Below, piece after piece: positions 43,509 through 52,235 of a stretch of DNA of 64,000 bases. Origin of the DNA: Pseudomonas asplenii (GTDB lineage: Bacteria; Pseudomonadota; Gammaproteobacteria; Pseudomonadales; Pseudomonadaceae); assembly GCF_900105475.1 (NCBI RefSeq), contig NZ_LT629777.1:5518001-5582000 (forward strand). Direction: 5' to 3'. Numbering within the stretch: the first letter of the stretch is position 1; the number at the start of each line of letters is the position of its first letter. The translations under genes were made by a program, and so were the position numbers. The notes under the pieces are model-generated. The model did no database searches, was not told where the DNA came from, and worked only from the letters and a program-made list of their open reading frames with translations.

Positions 43509-44951
43509 TACCCACTGCGCCTGACGCACGTAGTCGGCATGGCGCCTGTGCAGCAGGCGCGCCTGCCCGCTGCGCTCCAACTGTTCCAGGGCATAGGAGC
43601 GGGTGGTATGGAACAGGCGATAAGGCGACAGGCTGTCGCCCTGCTCCACCACCAGTAACGACTTGTCGGCCAGGCCCCGCAGCAACTCCGGCAGTTGCGC
43701 CACTGGCAACTGTGCACAACAGGCGACCGCGACAGCCGCCTGCGCACTGAAACCCATCTTGAACACGGCCAGGCGCTGCAACAGGAGTTGCTCCTTGGGC
43801 GCCAGCCGCTCGTAGCTCCAGTCCAGTGCCGCCTTCAGCGTCCGGTGGCGGGGCTCGGCGGTACGACGGCCCTGGGTCAGCAGTTGAAAGCAGTTGTCGA
43901 GCTGGGCCTGCAGGCCCACCAGCGCCAGTGCGCCGATCTGGGTCGCCGCCAGCTCTATCGCCAGGGGCAGACCGTCGAGCCGGCGACAGATCTCGCGAAC
44001 CGCGACCAGATCCTGCTCACGCAGTACGAACTCCTGCTGGCAGGCACGGGCCCGGCTGACGAACAGTTGAACCGCCGAATAGCCCATGGCCTCCTCCACG
44101 CTGTGCAACGCCGAAGCCGGCGGTACCGCCAACGGTGGCAGACGCTGCACACACTCGTCGCGGGCGCCCAGTGGCTCACGGCTGGTGACCAGGATCGACA
44201 GGCGCGGGGCCGTCGCCAACAGCCGCTCGACCAGGGCCCGACAGCCATCGCGCAAATGGGCGCAGTTATCCAGCACCAACAGGGTATGCCGTTCAACCAA
44301 GTCATGCAGTTGCGGGTCCATCTCCAGACTGCTGGCTAGCTGTTCGACCAGTCGCGCCGGGTCATCGAGCGTGGCCAGGTCAACCAACCAGACACCCTCG
44401 CGGTAGTGCTGCAGGAGCAGTTCGGCCACGCGCAACGCCGTGGTGCTCTTGCCGACCCCGGCCGGGCCCGTCAGCGTCATGAAACGACGCCCCGGCAACT
44501 GACGAACCAGGCTGCCAACCAGCGAATCGCGGCCGATCACCGAAGTCAGCCGGGCCGGCAGGTTATGCTGGGGCTTGAGCGCGGCCTCCAACAAAGCCGG
44601 CAGCGCGGTCTGCTCACGCTGGACGGAGGCGATAAAGCTGTAGCCGCGCTGCGGGACGTTGACGATGTAACGCTGCCCTCCCTTCCCATCGCCCAAGGCC
44701 CGGCGCAAGGCGGCAATGTGCACGCGCAGGTTGATTTCCTCGACCACCGAGGTCGGCCATACACGGGCGATCAGTTCATCCTTGCTGACCACGCTGCCCG
44801 CGCGTTCGAGCAACACCTGCAGAATGTCCAGGGCTCGACCGCCCATGCGCAGAGGCCTCTCTCCCTCCAGGACCAGGCGTTGGCGCAGGTGAAAGGCATA
44901 AGGGCCGAAACGCAATAGCGCATCGCCATCCAATTGTCTGAGGCTGTTCAT
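43500..44951 (-). CDS. Winged-helix / NB-ARC ATPase regulator, short paralog
   Basis: A 483-residue paralog of the convergent neighbour. Residues 14-108 form the winged helix (LRMGGRALDILQVLLERAGSVVSKDELIARVW), Walker A is GPAGVGKST at 162-170, with LLVLDNCAHLRDG and GLPLAIELAAT following. It ends right after the winged-helix-like linker of the NTPase (YRLFHTTRSYALEQLERSGQ), so the whole TPR half is missing. Start 44951 (MNSLRQL) is chosen over an upstream extension. The last nine bases overlap the last nine of the larger gene. A trimmed or ligand-insensitive version is possible. Confidence 0.82.
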   Translation of the reverse strand: MNSLRQLDGDALLRFGPYAFHLRQRLVLEGERPLRMGGRALDILQVLLERAGSVVSKDELIARVWPTSVVEEINLRVHIAALRRALGDGKGGQRYIVNVPQRGYSFIASVQREQTALPALLEAALKPQHNLPARLTSVIGRDSLVGSLVRQLPGRRFMTLTGPAGVGKSTTALRVAELLLQHYREGVWLVDLATLDDPARLVEQLASSLEMDPQLHDLVERHTLLVLDNCAHLRDGCRALVERLLATAPRLSILVTSREPLGARDECVQRLPPLAVPPASALHSVEEAMGYSAVQLFVSRARACQQEFVLREQDLVAVREICRRLDGLPLAIELAATQIGALALVGLQAQLDNCFQLLTQGRRTAEPRHRTLKAALDWSYERLAPKEQLLLQRLAVFKMGFSAQAAVAVACCAQLPVAQLPELLRGLADKSLLVVEQGDSLSPYRLFHTTRSYALEQLERSGQARLLHRRHADYVRQAQWVSG

Positions 44952-45136
44952 GTCCACTCGCGGGCCCACGCCAGGTTCGATTTCGTCGCGGCACGGGCCA
45001 ACGCGCGAAATGATCCAGCGGAACCACGCCTCCCTTGCGAAATATCCGCATCCATCTTGGCAGGCGAGGATCAAGGAAAAACTGTCGCTGGGGGAGCGTT
45101 ACGGACTTCACGATGCGCGAGGCGGACAAAAAGGGC

Positions 45137-46087
45137 TTAACTGAACTGCTCGCGGTACTGGAGGGGGGTCAGCCCGAGCTTTTCACCGAACAGAAAGCGC
45201 ATGTGCCGCACACTGCCGAAACCACTTTTATAGGCCACGGTCTTGAGTGGCTGGTCGGTGGTTTCCAGCAAGCTCCTGGCATGGTCGATGCGGGCGCTCT
45301 GGACGAACGCCATGGGGGTCATGCTGGTCTCGCGCAGGAACATCCGGGAGAAGTGCCGGGGGCTCATGTTCACCAGGGCCGCCATGCTCTGGACACTGAA
45401 CGCTTCGCCAAGGTGTTCGAGTACATGGTTCTGCACCCAGGTCACCGGGGTCTGCTGAGGCGCCACGGCGGCGGTCAGTGGACTGAACTGCGCCTGCCCG
45501 CCATGGCGCTTCATCACCACCAGCAAAACCTTCGCCACGTCCTGGGCGACCTTCTTGCCGTGATCCTCGGCCACCACCGCCAGCGCCAGGTCGATACCAG
45601 CGGTGACGCCACCGGAGGTCAGCAGGTTGCCGTCACGCAGGTAGATTCGATCAACTTCGACCGTGGCGGCGGGAAAGGCCTTGCTCAACCGCTCCGTGTA
45701 ATTCCAGTGGGTAGTCACACGGTGCCCATCGAGCAGGCCGGCATGCCCCAGCACGAACGCTCCGGTACAGATGGAGCCATAGGTCGTGGCCTTGCCGGCG
45801 GCCTGCCGCAACCAGTTGACCAGCGGCAGGTGATTGCGGTTATAGGCCCCCGGACCACCAGGCACCAGCAACAGGTCATACGCGGACTGCGCCTGATCGA
45901 TGCACAGATCGGCATTGACCCGCACGCCATTGGAGGCGCGCAGTGCGCCCGCCTCGCTGCCGATGGTCAGGAGCTGATAGTGATCGGCAGGCTTGAGATA
46001 ACGGTTGGCCATGGAAAACACATCCATGGGCCCTGCCATATCGAGCAGCAGAAAATCATGAAACAGCACCATTGCCACGGTTTTCAT
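45137..46087 (-). CDS. GlxA-type regulator (DJ-1/PfpI domain plus AraC)
   Basis: A 316-residue GlxA-like regulator. Residues 1-190 form a class I glutamine amidotransferase/DJ-1 fold (VAMVLFHDFLLLDMAGPMDVF, LLLVPGGPGAYN, SICTGAFVLGHAGLLDG with Cys in the nucleophile-elbow position). Residues 215-316 are the AraC helix-turn-helix (FSVQSMAALVNMSPRHFSRMFLRETSMTPMAFVQ). Ligands of this group are mostly unknown. It is divergent from the pirin gene with a 221-bp gap and could control it. Confidence 0.9.
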   Translation of the reverse strand: MKTVAMVLFHDFLLLDMAGPMDVFSMANRYLKPADHYQLLTIGSEAGALRASNGVRVNADLCIDQAQSAYDLLLVPGGPGAYNRNHLPLVNWLRQAAGKATTYGSICTGAFVLGHAGLLDGHRVTTHWNYTERLSKAFPAATVEVDRIYLRDGNLLTSGGVTAGIDLALAVVAEDHGKKVAQDVAKVLLVVMKRHGGQAQFSPLTAAVAPQQTPVTWVQNHVLEHLGEAFSVQSMAALVNMSPRHFSRMFLRETSMTPMAFVQSARIDHARSLLETTDQPLKTVAYKSGFGSVRHMRFLFGEKLGLTPLQYREQFS

Positions 46088-46308
46088 CGCTTGGACATCA
46101 CTTCACATTCAAAAGGACACGCCCACAGCGTCGCCGGCTGAGAGGGATCGGAGACAATGGGGTAAGCAGTGAGCATACAGGACAGCCGACCCACACTGTC
46201 AACTGCAAGGAGACGGTCTTTCAGCTTTCATCTACTTATTGAACAAATGGGTAAACATTAAGCTTCTCCTCACTCGGACGAATCAACGTCCCCGCAGGAG
46301 AATTCATC

Positions 46309-47031
46309 ATGCTGACCCTTCGTAAGGCTTCTGATCGCGGCATCGCCAACCACGGCTGGTTGAAGTCGTTCCATACCTTTTCCTTCGCCAACTATCGCAA
46401 CCTCAACGAGCAGGGTTTTTCCGACCTGCTGGTGATCAACGACGACCGGGTCGCGGCCGGCAAGGGCTTCGGCCAACATCCGCACCGGGACATGGAGATT
46501 TTCTCCTATGTGCTCGAGGGGGCCCTGGAACACAAGGACACCCTCGGCACCGGTTCGGTGATCCGCCCTGGCGATGTACAACTGATGAGCGCAGGGACTG
46601 GCGTGGCTCATAGCGAGTTCAACCACTCCCACAGTGAGCAGGTGCACTTCCTGCAGATCTGGATCGTGCCTGCCGTCAGTGGCGCGACCCCGCGTTATCA
46701 GCAGCAGCACTTCAGCGCCCAGCAGAAACGTGGCCGCCTGGCGCTGATCATCTCCCCCGAGGGTGAGCAGGGTTCGTTGAAAGTACGCCAGGACGCGCGA
46801 GTTTATGCCGGCCTGTTCGACGGCCAGGAAACCGCCAGCCTGGAACTGGCCGAGAACCGCTACGCCTATGTGCACGTCGCGCGCGGCAGCGTCGAACTCA
46901 ACGGCCTGGTGCTAAAGGCCGGTGACGGCGTACGGGTGCGCAAGGAGCGCCTGCTGACCCTGGCCAACGGGGTGGATGCCGAAGTCCTGGTGTTCGACCT
47001 GCGGCCTGAAGAACTGCCACAAATGCCGTGA
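46309..47031 (+). CDS. Pirin-family protein (YhhW-like quercetin dioxygenase)
   Basis: A 240-residue bicupin. Metal ligands are at the YhhW positions His57, His59, His101 and Glu103 (FGQHPHRDMEIF, GTGVAHSEFNHS). The N-terminal cupin is catalytic and the C-terminal cupin is metal-free. YhhW opens quercetin in vitro; the natural role is uncertain. ATG 46309 follows CGCAGGAGA. It is divergent from the GlxA-type regulator and ends in a stem-loop. Confidence 0.92.
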   Translation: MLTLRKASDRGIANHGWLKSFHTFSFANYRNLNEQGFSDLLVINDDRVAAGKGFGQHPHRDMEIFSYVLEGALEHKDTLGTGSVIRPGDVQLMSAGTGVAHSEFNHSHSEQVHFLQIWIVPAVSGATPRYQQQHFSAQQKRGRLALIISPEGEQGSLKVRQDARVYAGLFDGQETASLELAENRYAYVHVARGSVELNGLVLKAGDGVRVRKERLLTLANGVDAEVLVFDLRPEELPQMP

Positions 47032-47041
47032 GGCTGAAATA

Positions 47042-47066
47042 GCCCGGGGGCTCAATGCCCTCGGGC
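47042..47066. terminator. Stem-loop after the pirin gene
   Basis: GCCCGGGGG pairs with CCCTCGGGC around CTCAATG, 11 bases past the stop. The T-run is minimal (TTGG), so it is probably a weak terminator. Confidence 0.5.
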
Positions 47067-47203
47067 CTTGGCGGTCACGACGCCATGGCATTCATCCTGC
47101 CCGGCGGTAAATCCTAATTTATCAATAGACTCCATTAGTTTTTCGAATTGCCCCGCCCCCCGCGAGATGGCCTAATTGGGGCTTTGTCATGGAAGGCTCC
47201 CAC

Positions 47204-48394
47204 ATGGAAAACGTTAGAGCGTCAAGCGCTCATGCCACTTGGCTGATGATCAGCGTGGTACTGGTCGCTCTCAACCTGAGGCCATCGATGGCCGCTGTCG
47301 GTCCACTGCTATCGGCTATTCGCGGCGATATACCGCTGAGTTTCAGCGCCGCCGCGCTGCTGACCATGCTGCCGGTCATGGCCATGGGCCTGGCGATGTT
47401 TCTCGGCATGCGCCTGGCCCAACGCTTCGGCGAACACCGCACCATTGTCGTGTCACTGCTGGTCATAGGTCTGGCCACCGCTTCGCGCTTATACCTGGAC
47501 AGCACCGCCGAACTGATCCTCAGCGCAGTCCTGGCCGGCCTCGGGATCGCCCTGATCCAGGCGGTGATGCCGGCACTGATCAAGTCACGTTTCAGCAACA
47601 ACGTCTCGCTGTTCATGGGGGTGTACGTCACCTCGATCATGGGCGGCGCGGCGATCGCAGCGTCGTTCTCGCCCTTCGTCCTGACCCAGACCGGCAGTTG
47701 GCGGATCAGCATGGCAGTCTGGGCGGTGCTGGCACTGGTCGGGCTGGTTGTCTGGTATGCACAGCGCTCGGCAATTCCGGCCTTGCCAGCAGCGCCCGGC
47801 AGCACCCGGCAAGAGTCGTTCTTCAGTAATTCGCGGGCCTGGTTGCTGGCGATTTTCTTCGGCCTCGGCACGGCGTCCTATACCTGCGTGCTGGCTTGGC
47901 TGGCCCCCTACTATGTAGAGAAGGGCTGGAGCGAACAGAGTGCCGGGCTGCTGCTGGGCCTGTTGACCGCCATGGAAGTGGTGTCCGGCCTGGTGACCCC
48001 GGCGCTGGCCAATCGCAGCCAGGATCGGCGCCTGGTGCTGGCTGTGCTGCTGGCCCTGATCATCGCCGGTTTCTGCGGCCTGATCCTCAGCCCGCAACAC
48101 TTCACCCTGCTCTGGCCATGCCTGCTGGGCCTGGGGATCGGTGGCCTGTTCCCGATGAGTCTGATCGTCTCGCTCGATCACCTGGAAGATCCGCGTCGTG
48201 CCGGCGGCCTGACTGCCTTCGTGCAGGGCATCGGCTACCTGATCGCCGGCCTGTCGCCGCTGATCGCCGGGATGATCCGCGACCAGTTGGGCAGCTTCGA
48301 ATGGGCCTGGTGGTCGCTGGCGGCAGTGATGGCTGTGATGATCCTGATGGTGCTGCGGTTCAATCCCAAGCACTACGCCCAGCATATCCAATAG
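47204..48394 (+). CDS. CynX/NimT-family MFS transporter
   Basis: A 396-residue major facilitator protein with about twelve spans. The start after TWLMISVVLVALNLRPSMAAVGPLL is the hallmark of the CynX/NimT/YeaN group (cyanate or 2-nitroimidazole transport). Start at 47204 follows GGAAGG; a 5-codon upstream ATG overlaps that site and is not used. The gene is about 34 kb from cynS and has no cyn neighbour, so the transported compound is open. It is followed by a very strong stem-loop and then the EamA-type gene. Confidence 0.88.
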   Translation: MENVRASSAHATWLMISVVLVALNLRPSMAAVGPLLSAIRGDIPLSFSAAALLTMLPVMAMGLAMFLGMRLAQRFGEHRTIVVSLLVIGLATASRLYLDSTAELILSAVLAGLGIALIQAVMPALIKSRFSNNVSLFMGVYVTSIMGGAAIAASFSPFVLTQTGSWRISMAVWAVLALVGLVVWYAQRSAIPALPAAPGSTRQESFFSNSRAWLLAIFFGLGTASYTCVLAWLAPYYVEKGWSEQSAGLLLGLLTAMEVVSGLVTPALANRSQDRRLVLAVLLALIIAGFCGLILSPQHFTLLWPCLLGLGIGGLFPMSLIVSLDHLEDPRRAGGLTAFVQGIGYLIAGLSPLIAGMIRDQLGSFEWAWWSLAAVMAVMILMVLRFNPKHYAQHIQ

Positions 48395-48401
48395 TCATCG
48401 A

Positions 48402-48453
48402 CGGTCCTTGCAGGGTTTCCCGACAGGCTGCCCGGCCTGACCTGCAAGGACCG
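48402..48453. terminator. Long stem-loop after the MFS gene
   Basis: CGGTCCTTGCAGG (48402-48414) and CCTGCAAGGACCG (48441-48453) are a perfect 13-bp stem with a GC-rich loop, 7 bases past the stop. Without a T-run it may act as a barrier or mRNA-protecting hairpin between the two transporter genes. Confidence 0.6.
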
Positions 48454-48558
48454 CTTCGCATCACCTCACACCGTCCCCCTGCCCCGCCCGTGCTCACGCC
48501 CGGGCCCGGGGCATGCGCCCATCCGGGCACTCATACATATCCACTCCTGGAGACAACC

Positions 48559-49470
48559 ATGAAACAAGTCGGTTTCGCTGCCGCTCATTGGGGCATGCTG
48601 ATCTGGGCGCTGCTGATCGCCGCGTCGTTTTTTGCCGCGGCCGAGGTCGGCCAATCGATTGATCCGATCCTGCTGACCGGGTTGCGCCTGCTGTTTTCGG
48701 CCCTGCTGTTCCTGCCACTGCTGCTTCTGAAAAACAAATCCCCGGTTTCAGCCCGAGGGCTGCTGGCTCATGCCGTACTGGGCCTGCTGCTGGCGGCCTA
48801 TTTCGGCTCGCTGTTCGAAGCGCTGCGGTATACCAGCGCGGTCAACACCGCGACGCTGTACACCCTGGTACCCTTGATGACCCTCGGTTTCGAAGCCCTG
48901 CTGCTGCCCAACGCCAGCCTGAAAGTTCGCCTGCTGCCGATGGCACTCGCGGCGCTCGGCGCCGTGCTGCTGATTCTCAAGGGCGCGGCACCGGGCGAGT
49001 TGCCAACGCCCTATCCGGTGATTGTGTTCAGCATCGGCTGCCTGGCCATGGCGCTTTATTCGCCACTGAGCCAACGCTTCAAGGCCGGCGTTCTCAAAGG
49101 CCGTGATCCGGTGGCGATGACATTCTGGAACATGCTCTTTGGCGCGCTGTTTCTGCTGGTGTTGTGCGGATTCAGCGGAGGTTGGCGCAGCGGTACGCTG
49201 CTGACCGGGCGGGATCTGTTCTGGCTGGTGTACCTGGCGCTGTTCGGCACCCTGGCGACCTTCTGGCTACTGCATCGGGCCATCGGGGTGATCGCCCCTT
49301 CGACCGTGATTTCCTATGTCTACCTCAACACACTGTTCGTGACCCTGTTCCACTGGTTCTGGCTGCGCCAGCAACCGACGCTGGTGGAAGCCGTCGGTGC
49401 CGTGCTGGTAGCCGTCGGCATGGGCGCGCTGGTGCTGAGCAGTCGCAGCACCAGGCCCGCCCTGGCCTGA
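48559..49470 (+). CDS. EamA/DMT-family exporter
   Basis: A 303-residue drug/metabolite transporter with two EamA repeats and about ten membrane spans (HWGMLIWALLIAASFFAAAEV, LEALRYTSAVNTATLYTLVPLMTL, second repeat from LYSPLSQRFKAG). EamA proteins export amino acids, threonine-like compounds or small metabolites. ATG 48559 follows CTGGAGA. It converges on the amidase of the biosynthetic operon with only 6 bp between stops. I infer export of that cluster's product. Confidence 0.86.
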   Translation: MKQVGFAAAHWGMLIWALLIAASFFAAAEVGQSIDPILLTGLRLLFSALLFLPLLLLKNKSPVSARGLLAHAVLGLLLAAYFGSLFEALRYTSAVNTATLYTLVPLMTLGFEALLLPNASLKVRLLPMALAALGAVLLILKGAAPGELPTPYPVIVFSIGCLAMALYSPLSQRFKAGVLKGRDPVAMTFWNMLFGALFLLVLCGFSGGWRSGTLLTGRDLFWLVYLALFGTLATFWLLHRAIGVIAPSTVISYVYLNTLFVTLFHWFWLRQQPTLVEAVGAVLVAVGMGALVLSSRSTRPALA

Positions 49471-49476
49471 ACAACG

Positions 49477-50892
49477 TCAACCGGGTACAGGATCCTGGAA
49501 CATGACCGGGGTCCAGCGTGCCAACTGCCGCTCCAGGAAGGCCGCCACTGCCAGCAGACGCTCCTCCTGCCAGTGCGGCCCCACCAGTTGGATCCCGATC
49601 GGCAAGCCGGTCTGCGAATCGTGACCGGCACGGATGACCACCGCCGGCGAGCCCGAGAGACTGAACGGGAACACGAAGGCATACCGATCAATATCCTCCA
49701 GCGACTCGCCATGAGCGAACGCCACGTCCGGGTAAACCGGGCAGATGAACAGGTCGTGCTCGACGAAGAACTTCGCCAACTGATAGCGGAAGGTATCGAT
49801 GGCGATCCAGTCGCGCTTGAGTTCATCCACGCTCAGCTCGACCTGCTCGCTGCGCCGAACCAGTTCCGCGATGGCCGGCGTGTAAGTCTGCTTGCCCATC
49901 GCCTGGAACAGCCGTTGCCAGCTACGACCGCCATCTGCCCCGCTGATAAACACCCGCCAGAGGATATCGCAGGCCTCATCGAGCATCGGCGGAACCGACG
50001 GGCTCAAACCGGCGACCACACCTTGCAGGCACGCCTCGACACGCTGCAATACCTGCTTCACGCCGGCGCTGACCTGGGTCCGATCGGACGCCCAGGACAA
50101 TGCCACCCGCAGTTCGGCCAGAGGCTTGCTCTCGGCGAACGGCACATCGACCGTATCGGGATCCTGGCCGTCGGCGCCACTGATCAGCGGCCCGAGCAGT
50201 GCCAGGTCATCGACATAACGACCCATCACCCCGAACGCCGAGGTCAGGTGGAACAACCCGGAGCGGTCATTGGGGAACTGGCCGGTCAGGGGTACCCGCC
50301 CCTGGGTCAGCTTGAGCCCGCAGATGCCATTGAAATGCGCCGGAATCCGCACGCTGCCGCAGGCATCCGACGCCAGCCCGGCCGGTGAGCAACCGGCGGC
50401 GATGGCCGCCGCCTCACCGCCACTGCTGCCGCCGGCGGACCGACGCGCATCGTAGGGATTGAGCGTACGGCCATACAGCAGGTTCTCGGTTTCGAACGCC
50501 ATGCACAGCTCGGGCACGTTGGTGATGCCGAGAATGATCGCGCCCGCCTCACGCAACCGCGCGACCGCCGTGGCGTCCTGCTGGCTGGGCTCGCCGAGCA
50601 GTTCCTCCAGGCCGCGCGACAGGCGGAAACCGCGCACATGGCAGACATCCTTGATCGTCAACGGCACGCCGTGCAAAGGCCCCAGAAAGATGCCCTGGGC
50701 GGCCAACTTATCGGCCTCCAGAGCCTGGCGCTTCAAGGCGTCGACGGACTCGAGCTGGATCAGGGCGTTGATTCCCGTGTTGCGCTCGGCAATGCGCTGC
50801 AGATAGAACTCCAGCAGCTCGACGCTGGTCAACGCGCCGCGCCGCAACAGACCGGCCATTTCCCGCAAGGTCAGGGTATCGGGGTTGAACAT
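49477..50892 (-). CDS. Amidase-signature hydrolase
   Basis: A 471-residue amidase-signature enzyme with the Ser-cisSer-Lys triad: Lys81 in GVPLTIKDVC, Ser156 in GGSSGGE and Ser180 in ASDACGSVRIPA. The usual GSDTGGS loop has Cys178 where Gly is normal. The family cuts or forms amide bonds. ATG 50892 has AGAGGTGAG just before it, inside the end of the aminotransferase gene, whose stop lies 2 bases upstream. It is last in a six-gene operon and may release or trim the product. Confidence 0.88.
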   Translation of the reverse strand: MFNPDTLTLREMAGLLRRGALTSVELLEFYLQRIAERNTGINALIQLESVDALKRQALEADKLAAQGIFLGPLHGVPLTIKDVCHVRGFRLSRGLEELLGEPSQQDATAVARLREAGAIILGITNVPELCMAFETENLLYGRTLNPYDARRSAGGSSGGEAAAIAAGCSPAGLASDACGSVRIPAHFNGICGLKLTQGRVPLTGQFPNDRSGLFHLTSAFGVMGRYVDDLALLGPLISGADGQDPDTVDVPFAESKPLAELRVALSWASDRTQVSAGVKQVLQRVEACLQGVVAGLSPSVPPMLDEACDILWRVFISGADGGRSWQRLFQAMGKQTYTPAIAELVRRSEQVELSVDELKRDWIAIDTFRYQLAKFFVEHDLFICPVYPDVAFAHGESLEDIDRYAFVFPFSLSGSPAVVIRAGHDSQTGLPIGIQLVGPHWQEERLLAVAAFLERQLARWTPVMFQDPVPG

Positions 50893-50894
50893 GC

Positions 50895-52235
50895 TCACCT
50901 CTGCGCCTTGCTGCGCAGCATCTTGTTGGGAATCTGGTACATGTTGCGCACCACCAGGGAGAATGCCTTGACCCCAAGCTTGGGCCGCCGAGCGATAGCT
51001 TCCAGCGACTCTTCGGTCATCGTCAGCACGTGGCGCAACGCCTCGGGCGTGATATTCAGTGGCGGGTAGAAACGCAGCACCGGACGCTGGGCCTTTTCAT
51101 TCATCGAATGCCCGGCATGAATGCCGCGCTTGCCCAACTCCATGCTCATCAGCGCCTCATACACCGAACCACGCAAGCGCAAACCGGTCATCAGCCCCAC
51201 ACCCGGCACATCCTCGACGATCTGCGGATAGCGCTCGGCCAACCGTTGCAGGCCGTGACGCAGCAGGCCGCCATTGATCCGCGACTGCTCGACCAGGTCG
51301 TGCTCTTCGATGTAGTCGATGGCGGCCAGCGCCGAGGCGCAGCCCACCGGGTGGCCGCCATTGGTGCGCTGGTCGGGTTCGATCTCGGCCAGCGGGAACT
51401 GCCGGCTCAGCCGCTCGCTGTACATGGCGCAGGCAAACGAGGTGTAGCCGCCAGTCAGGCCCTTGGAGAGGATCATGATATCCGGCACCACTTCGTCGTA
51501 CTGCACGGCAAACCATTTGCCGCAACGGCCGAAGCCGGTCTGGATCTCGTCGGCCACCAACAGGGTATCGGTCGCATCGCACAACGCGCGAATGTTGGCC
51601 ATGTAACCCACCGGCGGCACCTGCAGGTGCGCCCCGCCGAGAATCGGCTCGACATACACCGCACACACACCCTCGCCCACCGCCTTCTGCAAGGCGGCGA
51701 AGTCGCCATAGGGCACGTAAGTCACCTGGGGTGCCTGGGTGCCATAGCTGCGATGATGCTGTTGCTGGCCAAGGATGCTCATCGCCGCCAGTGTCTTGCC
51801 GTGGTAGGAGCCGTTCATCACCACGATACCGCGACGGTTGCGCTGTACCTTGAGCACATAACGCAGGCTCTGCTCGACGGCCTCGGCCCCCGAGACCATG
51901 TACTGGACATCGCCCCAATGACCCGGCACGAGGTCACGCAGGCGTTCGGACAAGGCATGCTGCAACGGATGCACGCGACCTTCCGGAACCCAGGCCATGC
52001 GGTTCAGCTGGTTCTGCACCTGCTCGCGGACCAGCGGGTTGCGATGGCCGACAATGAATACGCCATAGCTGCAGGCACAGTCGATGAAACGCTTGCCGGC
52101 ATGGTCGGTAACGTAGATACCGTCAGTGTGCTGCTCGACACTGGTCTTGCCCAGGCGATAGAGCTTGGCGGCCGAGGCACTCCAGTGGCGCTGGCAATCG
52201 TCCAGCAGTTGCTCATGCGGCAGAGTTAAGGACAT
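50895..52235 (-). CDS. Class III PLP-dependent aminotransferase
   Basis: A 446-residue class III aminotransferase. Complete PLP machinery: the GAEAVEQSLRYVLK helix with the phosphate-binding start, Tyr-His in GSYHGKTLA, Asp229-Glu230 in VADEIQTGFGR, and Schiff-base Lys258 in ILSKGLTGG. Family members are omega-amino acid, ornithine or diamino-acid aminotransferases. Start 52235 overlaps the preceding aminotransferase-like gene by 23 bases. I infer it forms a pair or heterodimer with that paralog. Confidence 0.9.
   Translation of the reverse strand: MSLTLPHEQLLDDCQRHWSASAAKLYRLGKTSVEQHTDGIYVTDHAGKRFIDCACSYGVFIVGHRNPLVREQVQNQLNRMAWVPEGRVHPLQHALSERLRDLVPGHWGDVQYMVSGAEAVEQSLRYVLKVQRNRRGIVVMNGSYHGKTLAAMSILGQQQHHRSYGTQAPQVTYVPYGDFAALQKAVGEGVCAVYVEPILGGAHLQVPPVGYMANIRALCDATDTLLVADEIQTGFGRCGKWFAVQYDEVVPDIMILSKGLTGGYTSFACAMYSERLSRQFPLAEIEPDQRTNGGHPVGCASALAAIDYIEEHDLVEQSRINGGLLRHGLQRLAERYPQIVEDVPGVGLMTGLRLRGSVYEALMSMELGKRGIHAGHSMNEKAQRPVLRFYPPLNITPEALRHVLTMTEESLEAIARRPKLGVKAFSLVVRNMYQIPNKMLRSKAQR

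Noticed and set aside
47204..48394. Assigning the CynX-type transporter to cyanate uptake with cynS
   Set aside because: It lies about 34 kb from cynS with different neighbours, and the CynX/NimT group includes transporters of other compounds.
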